This document shows positions 1-8,054 of a stretch of DNA of 64,000 bases, piece by piece. The notes beneath the pieces were generated by a model. The model was not told where the DNA came from. It saw nothing but the letters and a program-made list of their open reading frames with translations, and made no database searches. The stretch is from Dietzia timorensis (lineage in GTDB: Bacteria > Actinomycetota > Actinomycetes > Mycobacteriales > Mycobacteriaceae), in NCBI RefSeq assembly GCF_001659785.1, contig NZ_CP015961.1:2046001-2110000 (forward strand), given 5' to 3'. Every line of letters begins with the position of its first letter. Position 1 is the stretch's first letter. The translations under genes and the position numbers were made by a program.

Positions 1-102
1 GTGGGAGACCCGGCCCTCGCCTCGCCCGCGGGCGCTGCAGCGATCCGCGACGACATCGAATCCCGTGTCCGCACACTGCTCGACACGCTCCTCACCGACT
101 GA
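1..102 (+). CDS. Arsenate reductase (LMW-PTP family), C-terminal end, partial
   Basis: The frame is open from the first base and ends with TGA at 100-102. It encodes the last 33 residues of a protein whose end (GDPALASPAG, then RDDIESRVRTLLDTLL) matches the DPA motif and final helix of the arsenate reductase that starts 15 bp downstream (EDPAGQG, RDEIRSRIEALIEELL). The DP pair supplies the general acid in low-molecular-weight-phosphatase-type arsenate reductases. The catalytic N-terminus lies outside the window. With the next gene this forms the end of an arsenic operon read rightward. Confidence 0.6.
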   Translation: MGDPALASPAGAAAIRDDIESRVRTLLDTLLTD

Positions 103-117
103 AACCGAAGGAATCTC

Positions 118-963
118 ATGACCGACCAGAAACCCTCCGTCCTGTTCGTCTGCGTCCACAACGCCGGACGCTCCCAGATGGCCGCCGGCTACCTCCGCGA
201 CCGCGCCGGCGACCGCATCGAGGTCCGCTCCGCAGGATCGATGCCAGCCGACCAGATCAACCCGGTCGCGGTCGAGGCCATGCGGGAAGAGGGCATCGAC
301 ATCACCGCCGAGCAGCCCAAGGTCCTCACGACCGAGGCCGTGCAGGACTCCGACGTCGTGATCACCATGGGCTGCGGCGACTCCTGCCCGTTCTTCCCGG
401 GCAAGCGCTACGAGGACTGGAAGCTCGAGGACCCGGCAGGGCAGGGCATCGAGGCGGTCCGGCCCATCCGCGACGAGATCCGCTCGCGCATCGAGGCGCT
501 CATCGAGGAACTGCTCCCCCCGGCCACCCCGCAGCAGCGGGACGAGCGCCAGCCTTCGGTGCTGTTCGTCTGCAAGAAGAACGGCGGTAAGTCCCAGATG
601 GCCGCCGCTCTCATGCGCAAGCTCGCCGGCGACGCCGTCCAAGCCCACTCGGCGGGCACGGCCCCGGGTTCGGCGCTCAACGCGTTGTCCGCCGCGTCCG
701 TCGCCGAGGTCGGGGCGAGCCTGGATGGCGAGCACCCAAAGCCGATCGACCCGGGCCTCCTGCTTTCCGTGGACCGCGTCGTCGTCGTCGGCGAGGAAGC
801 CGTGGTCGAGCCCGTGCCGGGAATGGCCGGGGTCCTCGAGACCTGGGTGATCGACGAGCCGTCGACGCGGGGCATCGAGGGCGAGGAGCGGATGCGCCTG
901 ATCCGCGATGAGATCTTCGGGAAGGTCCGCGAGCTCGCCACGGAGCTCGCATCTGAAGACTGA
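118..963 (+). CDS. Tandem two-domain arsenate reductase (ArsC-ArsC fusion)
   Basis: The 281-residue protein holds two low-molecular-weight-phosphatase-type domains, twice the usual length of about 130. Domain 1 (residues 7-140) has the P-loop CVHNAGRS (CX5R), two further cysteines in MGCGDSCP and the acid motif EDPAG; this three-cysteine layout is that of thioredoxin-coupled ArsC enzymes, which reduce arsenate to arsenite in the cytoplasm. Domain 2 (about 145-281) has CKKNGGKS, where the P-loop arginine is lysine, lacks the extra cysteines, and has DEPS in place of DP. Domain 2 may therefore be inactive, regulatory, or use another thiol such as mycothiol. The arsenite efflux partner is not adjacent; the nearest is the ACR3 gene in the next block. 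Family is certain; the role of domain 2 is not. Confidence 0.85.
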   Translation: MTDQKPSVLFVCVHNAGRSQMAAGYLRDRAGDRIEVRSAGSMPADQINPVAVEAMREEGIDITAEQPKVLTTEAVQDSDVVITMGCGDSCPFFPGKRYEDWKLEDPAGQGIEAVRPIRDEIRSRIEALIEELLPPATPQQRDERQPSVLFVCKKNGGKSQMAAALMRKLAGDAVQAHSAGTAPGSALNALSAASVAEVGASLDGEHPKPIDPGLLLSVDRVVVVGEEAVVEPVPGMAGVLETWVIDEPSTRGIEGEERMRLIRDEIFGKVRELATELASED

Positions 964-1126
964 GCGAACCTCTGCAAGAACGAAAGGCGTTCGCTCGCGC
1001 TGCTGGCGATCGAACTTTCTCGCACCGGAGCAGAAGCCCCCGCCGTCTCGTGACACTTCAGCTGTTCGTTGAATCATCGAGACAGGCGACTCCGAGTCCT
1101 GGACTCACTATCTGTAGTCGATATCG

Positions 1127-1477
1127 ATGTACGATACTGACATGGAGTCCAACGACGACGCTTCGACGGAGTTCGAGCACCACGACCTATTGTCCGGGCT
1201 CGTGCGCATGCACGTCCTGCACCACGCAGCGCAGGAGGAGATCTACGGGGCGTGGATGATCGAGGAGCTCGCAGGCCATGGCTACCGGCTTTCGCCCGGG
1301 ACGCTATACCCGATGCTGCGCCGGATGGTCGCCGACGGATATCTGACCGTGCGCTCCGAGCGCGACGGACGCACGGTGCGCAAGTACTACTCCGCCACCG
1401 ACAGGGGACGCGAAGGGCTCGCCCAAGCGCGGGAGCGCGTCCAGATCTTCACCCGAGAGGAACCCGAACATGGCTGA
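1127..1477 (+). CDS. PadR-family transcriptional regulator of chrA
   Basis: A 116-residue PadR-type winged-helix repressor, with the wing region LSPGTLYPMLRRMVADGYL and a short C-terminal helix. Its end overlaps the start of chrA by 8 bp, so the two form one operon, and PadR regulators next to chrA commonly respond to chromate. The start could be ATG 1127 or ATG 1142; neither has a clear Shine-Dalgarno, so the message may be nearly leaderless. A perfect 10-bp palindrome (TCGATATCGA, 1118-1127) inside a wider imperfect dyad at 1114-1132 is a candidate auto-operator. Confidence 0.75.
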   Translation: MYDTDMESNDDASTEFEHHDLLSGLVRMHVLHHAAQEEIYGAWMIEELAGHGYRLSPGTLYPMLRRMVADGYLTVRSERDGRTVRKYYSATDRGREGLAQARERVQIFTREEPEHG

Positions 1478-2690
1478 TGCCGTGTCCGCACCGACGAGAG
1501 CCGTGCGAGGCTCCGCCTGGGAGGTGTTCCGCGTCTTCCTCAGGCTCGGCGTCTCCTCCTTCGGCGGACCGATCGCGCACCTGGGCTACTTCCGCACCGA
1601 GGCCGTCGAGCGCCGGAAGTGGCTGGACGACAGGGAGTACGCCGACCTCGTCGCGCTCTGCCAGTTCCTGCCGGGCCCCGCGTCGAGCCAGGTCGGGTTC
1701 GCGATCGGCATGCACCGCGCCGGGGCCCTCGGCGCGCTGGCGGCGTTCCTCGCCTTTACGTTGCCATCGGCGGCGCTTATGGTCGCGTTCGCCTACGGGG
1801 CGTCGCTGTTCACCGGCCCCGTCGCCGAGGGACTGCTCATCGGGCTGAAGATAGTCGCGGTCGCCATCGTCGCCCAGGCGGTCCTGGGGATGGCGAAGAG
1901 CCTGGCTCCCGACAGGCAGCGCGCGTCGATCGCAGCCGTCGCCGCGGCCGCGGCCCTGCTGCTGGCCGGATCGTCAGGGCAGGTCATCGCGATCGCGCTC
2001 GGCGCGGTCGCCGGGTACTTCTTCTGCCGTGCTGCGAGCATGGCGACCGGCGGGGCGCTGCACTTCCCCGTCCGGCGCGGCGTCGGCGCAGCGAGCCTGG
2101 TCCTGTTCGGGATCCTGCTGCTCGGCCTGCCAGTGGCAGTGATCGCGACGGGCTCAGGAGGTCTAGCGCTCTTCGACGCCTTTTACCGCGCGGGCTCCCT
2201 GGTCTTCGGCGGCGGGCATGTCGTCCTGCCGCTGCTCCAGTCCGGAGTCGTCGAGACCGGGTGGGTGGGCGACCAGCAGTTCCTGGCCGGCTACGGTGCT
2301 GCGCAGGCGGTGCCCGGGCCGCTGTTCACCTTCGCCGCGCTCCTGGGCACGGCATCGACCACTGGGCCCGGCGGAGTCCTCGGAGCGGCGATCGCCCTTG
2401 TCGCCGTCTTCCTGCCCGGATTCCTGCTCCTGGTCGGCGTGCTGCCGTTCTGGAACTCGCTGCGCCAGCGCCCCTGGGCCCAGGCCGTGATGCGCGGAGC
2501 CAACGCCGCGGTCGTCGGCATCCTCGCCGCAGCCCTGTACTCCCCGGTGTTCTCCACCGCGATCACCGGCCCCGGCCCGTTCGCTCTCGCGCTGGTCTGC
2601 TTCGTGCTCCTGATCGCGTGGAAGCTGCCGCCGTGGGTCGTCGTGATCGTCGGCGCTGCTGGAGGAGTGCTGCTCTCGCTCGTGCCCTGA
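1470..2690 (+). CDS. chrA: Chromate efflux transporter ChrA (CHR family)
   Basis: The 406-residue membrane protein has the two-repeat layout of long-chain ChrA. The N-terminal repeat carries GVSSFGGPIAHLGYF and CQFLPGPASSQ (residues 27-85); the C-terminal repeat carries GSLVFGGGHVVLPLL and AAQAVPGPLFTF (about 240-290). Each is followed by several hydrophobic segments, about ten in all. ChrA exports chromate from the cytoplasm using the proton-motive force. It is translationally coupled to the PadR gene. It is the last cargo gene before fpg copy A, whose stop codon lies 95 bp beyond on the opposite strand. Confidence 0.9.
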   Translation: MADAVSAPTRAVRGSAWEVFRVFLRLGVSSFGGPIAHLGYFRTEAVERRKWLDDREYADLVALCQFLPGPASSQVGFAIGMHRAGALGALAAFLAFTLPSAALMVAFAYGASLFTGPVAEGLLIGLKIVAVAIVAQAVLGMAKSLAPDRQRASIAAVAAAAALLLAGSSGQVIAIALGAVAGYFFCRAASMATGGALHFPVRRGVGAASLVLFGILLLGLPVAVIATGSGGLALFDAFYRAGSLVFGGGHVVLPLLQSGVVETGWVGDQQFLAGYGAAQAVPGPLFTFAALLGTASTTGPGGVLGAAIALVAVFLPGFLLLVGVLPFWNSLRQRPWAQAVMRGANAAVVGILAAALYSPVFSTAITGPGPFALALVCFVLLIAWKLPPWVVVIVGAAGGVLLSLVP

Positions 2691-2785
2691 ACGGACAGCT
2701 TGTGTCGTCCGCGGGAGCCCTGAGCACTTTCTCCACATCTGTCTGCTCAACGTCCGTGACCTGGCCTCCTCAGGCAAACTCCTCA

Positions 2786-3640
2786 TCACGCTAGGGTCGT
2801 TGTCGATTTTCGCTGGCAGATCGGACACGAGTGGCTCGAGCGGTTCATGAATTGTTCCCGCACGATCGGCGTCCCGCAGCGCGTGCAAGGCTGGCCGGTA
2901 CGACCGTAGGCATTCAGGCTGCGGGCAAAATAACCGCTGCTGCCGGCCACGTCGACATAGAGGGAATCGAACGAGGTTCCGCCTTGGTTTAGCGCGGCGG
3001 CCATGACGTCGCGCGCAGCATCGATCAGCGCTGAGATCCTTGGCTTGCTCAAGGACGATGCCGCCGTCTCCCCGTGCACCTTGGCAGCCCAGAGTGCTTC
3101 GTCGGCGTAGATGTTCCCGATGCCGGACACTACCGTCTGGTCCAGCAGCACGCGCTTGATGCCGGTTTTTTTGGCCTTGATCAACGCAACTGCTGCCGCC
3201 TGGTCGAACAGCGGATCGAACGGATCCCGCGCGATGTGGGCGATCGGCGAGGGTAGCACCGCTCCGCCTTCGTCGTACATCAGATGCCCGAACGTGCGCT
3301 GGTCATCGAACCGCAGATCGTGGCCGCCGTCGGTGAAGGTGATCCGCGCCCGCTCGTGCGCAGCGACGGCAGCATCAGGCGACGTGATGAGCATCTGCCC
3401 GCTCATCCCCAGGTGAGCCAGCAGCGCGTCCTCGCCGTCCAGGATCAGCCACAGGTACTTACCGCGGCGGGCAGTCCCCGTGATCGTCGCCCCGACCATC
3501 CGTGCGGCCAAATCCTCCGTACCGCCCACATGACGGCGGGCCGCACGCGGATGCAGAATAGTGGCCGAGGCGATCGTCCGGCCACGGACATGATCGTCGA
3601 GTCCACGGCGCACGACCTCGACCTCAGGAAGTTCAGGCAC
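2786..3640 (-). CDS. fpg: Formamidopyrimidine-DNA glycosylase, island copy A
   Basis: A full-length Fpg (284 aa). Starting at GTG 3640 gives PELPEVE directly after the initiator, which places the catalytic proline at the mature N-terminus; upstream in-frame starts would bury it. Also present are the lysine of RRGKYLW, the motif [11 protein letters not shown], and a C-terminal C4 zinc finger (CTRC ... CPIC) with the conserved arginine in MNRSS. It should excise 8-oxoguanine and nick the abasic site. By eye it is close to copy B and much less like the native gene at 24563, and unlike the native gene it stands alone with its own leader. Its C-terminus reads [10 protein letters not shown] rather than CQRKR, so the end was altered exactly at the block junction. 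Confidence 0.92.
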   Translation of the reverse strand: MPELPEVEVVRRGLDDHVRGRTIASATILHPRAARRHVGGTEDLAARMVGATITGTARRGKYLWLILDGEDALLAHLGMSGQMLITSPDAAVAAHERARITFTDGGHDLRFDDQRTFGHLMYDEGGAVLPSPIAHIARDPFDPLFDQAAAVALIKAKKTGIKRVLLDQTVVSGIGNIYADEALWAAKVHGETAASSLSKPRISALIDAARDVMAAALNQGGTSFDSLYVDVAGSSGYFARSLNAYGRTGQPCTRCGTPIVREQFMNRSSHSCPICQRKSTTTLA

Positions 3641-4220
3641 GGGTAGCACCTCGCAGTGTCCGGGACCCAGGGCTACGGCGGTTCGTTGCTGAACAGGTCG
3701 GGCTATCGAAGTGCTTGGTCAGAGCCTTTCGTGCCAGGTCAGACCGGGAAACGACTCGTTGACGTCGGGCCACTGTCCGGCACTGCCAAGCGGGATCTTT
3801 GCGCGTGCGACTTGCTTCGACCCGCTTTGCATGAATGTAGAAGGGGCCCTACTTCCCACGATAGATACATTGAAAAACTGGGAGAGTAGGACGATGGCGT
3901 TTTCGCTGGTCAGAGGCTACTTCACCGCTAAGTGACGTGCGTATGATGTGTGCTGCCTCCACACCAGAGTACGGCCTCACGACGTCAACCTGCCAACTGC
4001 CCGGTCGAAGGAAGGATCGGGCATCCGCGACCCGTGCGCACAGGACGCCTTCGCCATCGAAGCAGTCCCGGCCTCCACTTCTCCTTCTCTTGGCCTTCTG
4101 TTCGATCAGGTGGTAGTGGGGACCTGAGCGACGCCCGCCGGCCGCCCTGACGAGAGCCGAGGCCCGCCTTCGGCACTTCTCTGATTGAGGGATCCCGGCA
4201 CCCCCCGTTGCACGAGGCTT
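3641..4220. other. Gene-free stretch: leader of fpg copy A and block boundary
   Basis: No supportable gene. Positions 3641-4042 are the upstream part of the repeated fpg unit, including the highly conserved block at 3738-3876. Positions 4043-4220 are unique and lead to the 3' end of the ACR3 gene. Short rightward reading frames exist here but are not supported as proteins. Confidence 0.6.
3738..3876 (-). promoter_or_regulatory. Highly conserved fpg leader block, copy A
   Basis: These 139 bases match 15186-15326 with about five differences by eye, fewer than in the adjoining fpg coding sequence. Read leftward toward fpg, a possible extended -10 (TGTATCTA) lies near the right end, about 220 bp before the fpg start, so most of the block would be 5' leader RNA. 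One strong potential stem pairs AAGCGGG with CCCGCTT across about 20 bases. It could be promoter plus structured leader, or a recombination arm. Only its right end (CCCACAATAG) survives in unit D at 8951. Confidence 0.45.
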
Positions 4221-5219
4221 CTACGACACGGACTTCGCCGGTCCTATCGCGGGATCGTGAGCCACGCGGATGATCCACGGGATCAGTCGCACGAAAACCA
4301 CCATGACGACCAGCTCGACCAGGGTCTGCGTGACGACCACGAGGGGAGCGAGGTCGAACGCCGCGGGCAGCGCGAGCACCAGCGGCAGCACGACGAGTGA
4401 GTTCCGGGTCGCGCCGATGAACACGATCGCCCGTCTGCCGGGCACGTCGAGGCCCGCGACTCTGCCCGCCAGCATCCCGACCGGCACCATCACGGCGGCG
4501 AAGAGGACGTAGACCGGCACCGCGAGGAGCAGAGAGCCGAGCCGCGCGCTCACGCGAGCGATCTGCGAGGCGACGACGACCGCGAGCGTGGCGACCATGA
4601 GCGGCACCATCGCGCCCATGACCGCCTGTTCGACCCTGCGCGCGGCGCGCGATCTGGCCGCGGACAGCTGGGTCAGCGCCGCGCCCACGAGGGGCAGGGC
4701 GATGATGAGCACGAAGGCCTCGACGAACGGCGCGAACTCCACGGACCCCACGAACTCCGCTCCGACGAACAGCCATAGGTACAGCGGCAGCAGGAGCATC
4801 TGGGTGAGCATCAGCAGCGGGGCGGCTGCCAAGAGCTTCTCCTCGTCGCCGCCGGCAAGCCCGGCGAAGACGATCACGTAGTCGATGCACGGGGTCAGCA
4901 GCACGAACAGCACGCCGACGAGGAGTACCTGGTCGTGGGCCACGATCCCCGACAGCAGCCAGACGACGGCGGGCACCAGCACGAAGTTCACGACGAGGAT
5001 CGCGGCAAGGAAGCGCCAGTCGCGGAAGGCGTGCCCGATTCTGCCGAACGGGATGCCGAGGAACGTGGCGTAGAGCAGCAGCGCGAGCACTGGGTGGATC
5101 GCCAGCTCGGCCGGGTAGGCGACCACGGGCCAGGCCAGCCCGACGACGGCCCCGATCGCCGGCCCCGCGACATAGAGCGCGACCTCGTGCCGCTCCATCC
5201 ATTCCACGCTCATCTGCAT
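4221..5219 (-). CDS. ACR3-type arsenite efflux permease (BASS superfamily)
   Basis: The 332-residue protein has about ten hydrophobic segments, as in the ACR3 / bile-acid-symporter superfamily, with the membrane cysteine in TPCIDYVIVF that aligns with the essential ACR3 cysteine, and a polar-in-helix motif GATRNSLVVLP near residue 275. It should export arsenite or antimonite from the cytoplasm. ATG 5219 is preferred over the longer GTG start at 5252 because AGGGAG lies 7 bp before it. It is divergent from a MerR-family gene across 105 bp holding a MerR-type promoter, rather than next to the usual ArsR repressor. The matching arsenate reductases are in the neighbouring block, beyond fpg copy A. 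Confidence 0.85.
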   Translation of the reverse strand: MQMSVEWMERHEVALYVAGPAIGAVVGLAWPVVAYPAELAIHPVLALLLYATFLGIPFGRIGHAFRDWRFLAAILVVNFVLVPAVVWLLSGIVAHDQVLLVGVLFVLLTPCIDYVIVFAGLAGGDEEKLLAAAPLLMLTQMLLLPLYLWLFVGAEFVGSVEFAPFVEAFVLIIALPLVGAALTQLSAARSRAARRVEQAVMGAMVPLMVATLAVVVASQIARVSARLGSLLLAVPVYVLFAAVMVPVGMLAGRVAGLDVPGRRAIVFIGATRNSLVVLPLVLALPAAFDLAPLVVVTQTLVELVVMVVFVRLIPWIIRVAHDPAIGPAKSVS

Positions 5220-5274
5220 CTGTTCTCCCTCATCACGTGCAAGGGCGGGCAATCCCGCCTACAGAAAAACGTTA

Positions 5275-5298
5275 GACCTTGAACCCGGGTTGAAGGTC
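5275..5298 (-). promoter_or_regulatory. MerR-type operator/promoter for acr3
   Basis: A near-perfect 24-bp dyad with half-sites GACCTT and AAGGTC separated by 12 bp. Read leftward, a -35 TTGACC and a -10 TAACGT flank the dyad with a 20-bp spacer, the lengthened spacing that MerR activators correct by DNA distortion. It therefore drives the ACR3 gene; the MerR gene reads the other way. Confidence 0.7.
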
Positions 5299-5324
5299 AA
5301 GCTAGCGAAGCATAGGCTCGAAGC

Positions 5325-5750
5325 ATGAAGATCTCCGAGGTCGCCGAGCGCAGCGGAGTGCCGGCGAGCACGCTGCGCTACTACGAGCGCCTCGGCTTCC
5401 TCGCGGCGCGCCGGAGCCCGAACGGATACCGGGACTTCGACGAGGGCCACCTCGAGCGGCTCGACTTCATCGCTTCAGCCAAGCGGCTCGGACTCGAACT
5501 GCCCGAGATCCGCCGCCTCTTGGAGCTCGCCGACACGGGCACCTGCACCGGCGTCAAGGTCGCGCTGCAGCCGCTGCTGGCCGAGCAGATCGCCGCCGTC
5601 GAACGGCAGATCAGCATCCCGACCGCACTCCAGGAACAACTGAGCGCGGCGCAGGCCCACGTCGACGACTGCCCGGACAGCGACGAGCAGTGCCGGTCCG
5701 AGTGCGCGTTCCGGGCCTTCGCACGGACCGCGCCGGTGCCCGATCAGTAA
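5325..5750 (+). CDS. MerR-family metal-responsive regulator of acr3
   Basis: A 141-residue MerR protein with helix-turn-helix ISEVAERSGVPASTLRYYERLGF at residues 3-25, a dimerisation helix (about 78-115), and cysteines in TGTCTG, DDCP and EQCRSEC that could bind a metal or metalloid. It is divergent from the arsenite permease and very probably activates it through the operator at 5275. MerR control of an ACR3 gene is less common than ArsR control; arsenic(III) or antimony(III) as the signal is inferred from context only. Confidence 0.8.
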   Translation: MKISEVAERSGVPASTLRYYERLGFLAARRSPNGYRDFDEGHLERLDFIASAKRLGLELPEIRRLLELADTGTCTGVKVALQPLLAEQIAAVERQISIPTALQEQLSAAQAHVDDCPDSDEQCRSECAFRAFARTAPVPDQ

Positions 5751-5754
5751 TAGC

Positions 5755-5800
5755 CAATAGGTCAGCCATTGCTGTATAGTTCAGTGCATGCTGACTATTG
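5755..5800 (+). promoter_or_regulatory. Inverted repeat overlapping the cmtR start (candidate operator)
   Basis: Arms CAATAG-G-TCAGC (5755-5766) and GCTGACTATTG (5790-5800) form an inverted repeat around a short AT-richer core with a possible -10 (TATAGT). The right arm covers the cmtR start codon, so repressor bound here could block both initiation and the first codons. Position and symmetry suggest CmtR autoregulation. Confidence 0.45.
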
Positions 5801-6147
5801 CTTCGCGTCTTGACGTCATGAACCGGCTCGGCCGGGCCATGGCGGACCCGACGCGCTCCCGGATCCTGATGACCCTGCTGGACGGGCCGAGCTACCCGGC
5901 CGTGCTCTCGCGCGAGCTGGAGCTGACGCGCTCGAACGTGTCGAACCATCTGACCTGTCTTCGTGACTGCGGGATCGTGGTCGCCGAGCCCGAGGGGCGG
6001 CAGACGCGCTACGAGATCGCCGACCCGCACCTCGCGGCGGCGCTCACGGCGCTGGTGGACGTGACGCTGGCCGTGGACGAGCACGCGCCGTGCGTGGACG
6101 CCGAGTGCACGGTGCCGGGCTGCTGCGGGACGGGAGCGGGCGCGTGA
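5788..6147 (+). CDS. cmtR: CmtR-like cadmium/lead sensor (ArsR/SmtB family)
   Basis: A 119-residue ArsR-family repressor that aligns end to end with Mycobacterium tuberculosis CmtR: ML at the start, then RLGRAMADPTRSRIL, LTRSNVSNHL and CLRDCGIVV. Cysteines in NHLTCLRDC and EHAPC correspond to the Cys57, Cys61 and Cys102 ligands of CmtR for Cd(II)/Pb(II). Three more cysteines follow in AECTVPGCC. Metal binding should release it from DNA and allow expression of the downstream ATPase. Its stop overlaps the ATPase start by 4 bp (GTGA), giving translational coupling. Confidence 0.9.
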   Translation: MLTIASRLDVMNRLGRAMADPTRSRILMTLLDGPSYPAVLSRELELTRSNVSNHLTCLRDCGIVVAEPEGRQTRYEIADPHLAAALTALVDVTLAVDEHAPCVDAECTVPGCCGTGAGA

Positions 6148-8054
6148 GCGCGGCGTGCGGCTGCGACGAGCCGGAGACCCGGGTCGGTGAGGAGGCCGAG
6201 GAGGAGCGGGAGCGTCCGTGGTGGCGCGACCGCGGGATCATGTTCCCGGTGTTCTCCGGCGTCGCCTTCGGAACCGGTCTGGTCCTGGAATGGGCAGGGG
6301 CGGAGAGCCCGGCGCTGGTGGCGTTCTGGATCGGCCTGCTGCTGGGCGCGTCGACGTTCACGCCCGGCGCGATCCGCAAGCTCTTCAAGGGCAAGCTGGG
6401 CATCGGGCTGCTGATGACGATCAGCGCGGTCGGCGCGGTCATCCTCGGCTACGTCGAGGAGGCCGCAGCGTTGGCGTTCTTGTACTCGATCGCCGAGGCG
6501 CTGGAGGACAAGGCGATGGACCGCGCCCGCGGCGGGCTGCGGGCGCTGCTCAAGCTGGTCCCGGAGACCGCGACCATCCCGCAGAACGGCGCGTCCGTGG
6601 AGGTCGCTGCGAAGGATCTGGCCGTTGGGCAGCTGATGCTCGTGCGGCCGGGTGAGCGGATCGCGACCGACGGGATCGTCCGCACGGGTCGGTCGAGCCT
6701 GGACACCTCGGCGATCACCGGGGAGTCGATCCCGGTGGAGGTCGAGCCCGGCGACGCGGTGTCGGCCGGGGCGATCAACACCGCCGGTGCCCTGGAGGTC
6801 GAGACGACCGCGGCGGGCACCGACAACTCGCTGACCACGATCGTGGAGCTGGTGGAGCAGGCGCAGGCCGAGAAGGGCGACCGCGCCCGCCTGGCCGACC
6901 GCATCGCCCGGCCGCTCGTGCCCGGCGTGCTGATCCTCGCCGCCCTCGTCGCGATCATCGGCTCGCTGCTGGGCGACCCGGAGCTGTGGATCACCCGCGC
7001 CCTCGTGGTGCTCGTCGCCGCGTCGCCGTGCGCGCTGGCGATCTCCGTTCCGCTGACCGTGGTCGCCGCGATCGGCTCGGCGAGCAGGTTCGGCGTGATC
7101 ATCAAGTCCGGCGCGGTCTTCGAGCGGTTCGGCGTGATCCGCCACGTCGCCGTCGACAAGACCGGCACCCTCACCCGCAACGAGCCCGCCGTCACCGCCG
7201 TCCTCACCGCCGACGGGGTGGACGAGGCGCTGGCATTGGCGTGGGCGGCGGCGCTGGAGCAGCACAGCACCCACCCGCTGGCCGCCGCGATCACCGCCGC
7301 CTCGCCCGGGGCCCCCGCCGCCTTGGACGTGACCGAGCAGGCCGGGCACGGGATCGAGGGCATCCTCGACGGGGCCCGGGTCACCGTCGGCAGCCCTCGA
7401 TGGCTCGACGCGGGAACGCTCAAGGACCGGGTCGCGGGCCTGGAGGAGCAGGGCATGACCGTCGTGATCCTGCACCGCGACGACGTCCCGGTCGCCGCGA
7501 TCGGGGTCCGCGACGAGCTGCGCCCCGAGGTCCCCGAGGTGGTCCGCACCCTCGCCGCGCAGGGCGTCGGGGCGACCATGCTCACCGGCGACAACGCCCG
7601 CACCGCCCGGGCGCTGGCCGTGCAGGCCGGGATCGAGGACGTGTGCGCCGAGCTGCGTCCCGAGGACAAGGCCACCGCGATCAGCGAGCTGGGCAGGCAC
7701 GGCTCGGTCGCGATGATCGGCGACGGCATCAACGACGCCCCCGCCCTGGCCGCCGCGGACATCGGCATCGCGATGGGCGCGACCGGCTCCGACGCCGCGA
7801 TCGAGTCCGCCGACGTCGCCTTCACCGGCCACGACCTCCGTCTGCTCCCGCGCGCGTTCGACCACGCCCGCCGCGGCAGGCACATCATCAACCAGAACAT
7901 CATCCTGTCCCTGCTGATCATCACCGCGCTGCTGCCGCTGGCCCTGTTCGGCGTGCTCGGCCTCGCAGCGGTGGTGCTCGTGCACGAGATCGCCGAGGTG
8001 ATAGTGATCCTCAACGGGCTCCGCGCCGCCAGGACGAGGAAGACCGCCTCGTGA
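6144..8054 (+). CDS. Heavy-metal P1B-type ATPase (CmtA/CadA-like)
   Basis: A 636-residue P1B ATPase starting at GTG 6144. Landmarks: actuator motif TGES, the metal-site motif SPC (SPCALAIS) typical of Zn/Cd/Pb exporters, phosphorylation motif DKTGTLT, the HP pair in STHPLAA, and the hinge GDGINDAPA. No HMA domain precedes the first membrane segment; instead a short N-terminus carries CGC. It should pump Cd(II), Pb(II) or Zn(II) out of the cytoplasm, matching the CmtR sensor upstream. It overlaps lspA by 4 bp, completing a three-gene operon with GTGA at both joints. Confidence 0.92.
   Translation: MSAACGCDEPETRVGEEAEEERERPWWRDRGIMFPVFSGVAFGTGLVLEWAGAESPALVAFWIGLLLGASTFTPGAIRKLFKGKLGIGLLMTISAVGAVILGYVEEAAALAFLYSIAEALEDKAMDRARGGLRALLKLVPETATIPQNGASVEVAAKDLAVGQLMLVRPGERIATDGIVRTGRSSLDTSAITGESIPVEVEPGDAVSAGAINTAGALEVETTAAGTDNSLTTIVELVEQAQAEKGDRARLADRIARPLVPGVLILAALVAIIGSLLGDPELWITRALVVLVAASPCALAISVPLTVVAAIGSASRFGVIIKSGAVFERFGVIRHVAVDKTGTLTRNEPAVTAVLTADGVDEALALAWAAALEQHSTHPLAAAITAASPGAPAALDVTEQAGHGIEGILDGARVTVGSPRWLDAGTLKDRVAGLEEQGMTVVILHRDDVPVAAIGVRDELRPEVPEVVRTLAAQGVGATMLTGDNARTARALAVQAGIEDVCAELRPEDKATAISELGRHGSVAMIGDGINDAPALAAADIGIAMGATGSDAAIESADVAFTGHDLRLLPRAFDHARRGRHIINQNIILSLLIITALLPLALFGVLGLAAVVLVHEIAEVIVILNGLRAARTRKTAS

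Larger units (their letters stand above)
2786..4042. repeat. fpg unit A (fpg plus about 400-bp leader), repeated at 14281-15490
   Basis: This stretch recurs at 14281-15490 as fpg plus upstream DNA, and in shortened form at 8811-9112. Similarity starts at the fpg stop region and stops near 4042, inside a CCGTGCGCAC word also found at the right end of unit B. Both edges abut unrelated cargo, so the unit has defined ends. I see no terminal inverted repeats or transposase, so it does not look like an insertion sequence. Confidence 0.75.

Noticed and set aside
3711-3935. Rightward small reading frames shared by units A (3711-3935) and B (15175-15384), possibly a conserved peptide of about 70 residues
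   Set aside because: The differences between the two copies in the conserved block change amino acids (Ser/Cys, Cys/Tyr, Ile/Leu, Asp/Gly), which argues against selection on a protein; the conservation is better explained at DNA or RNA level.
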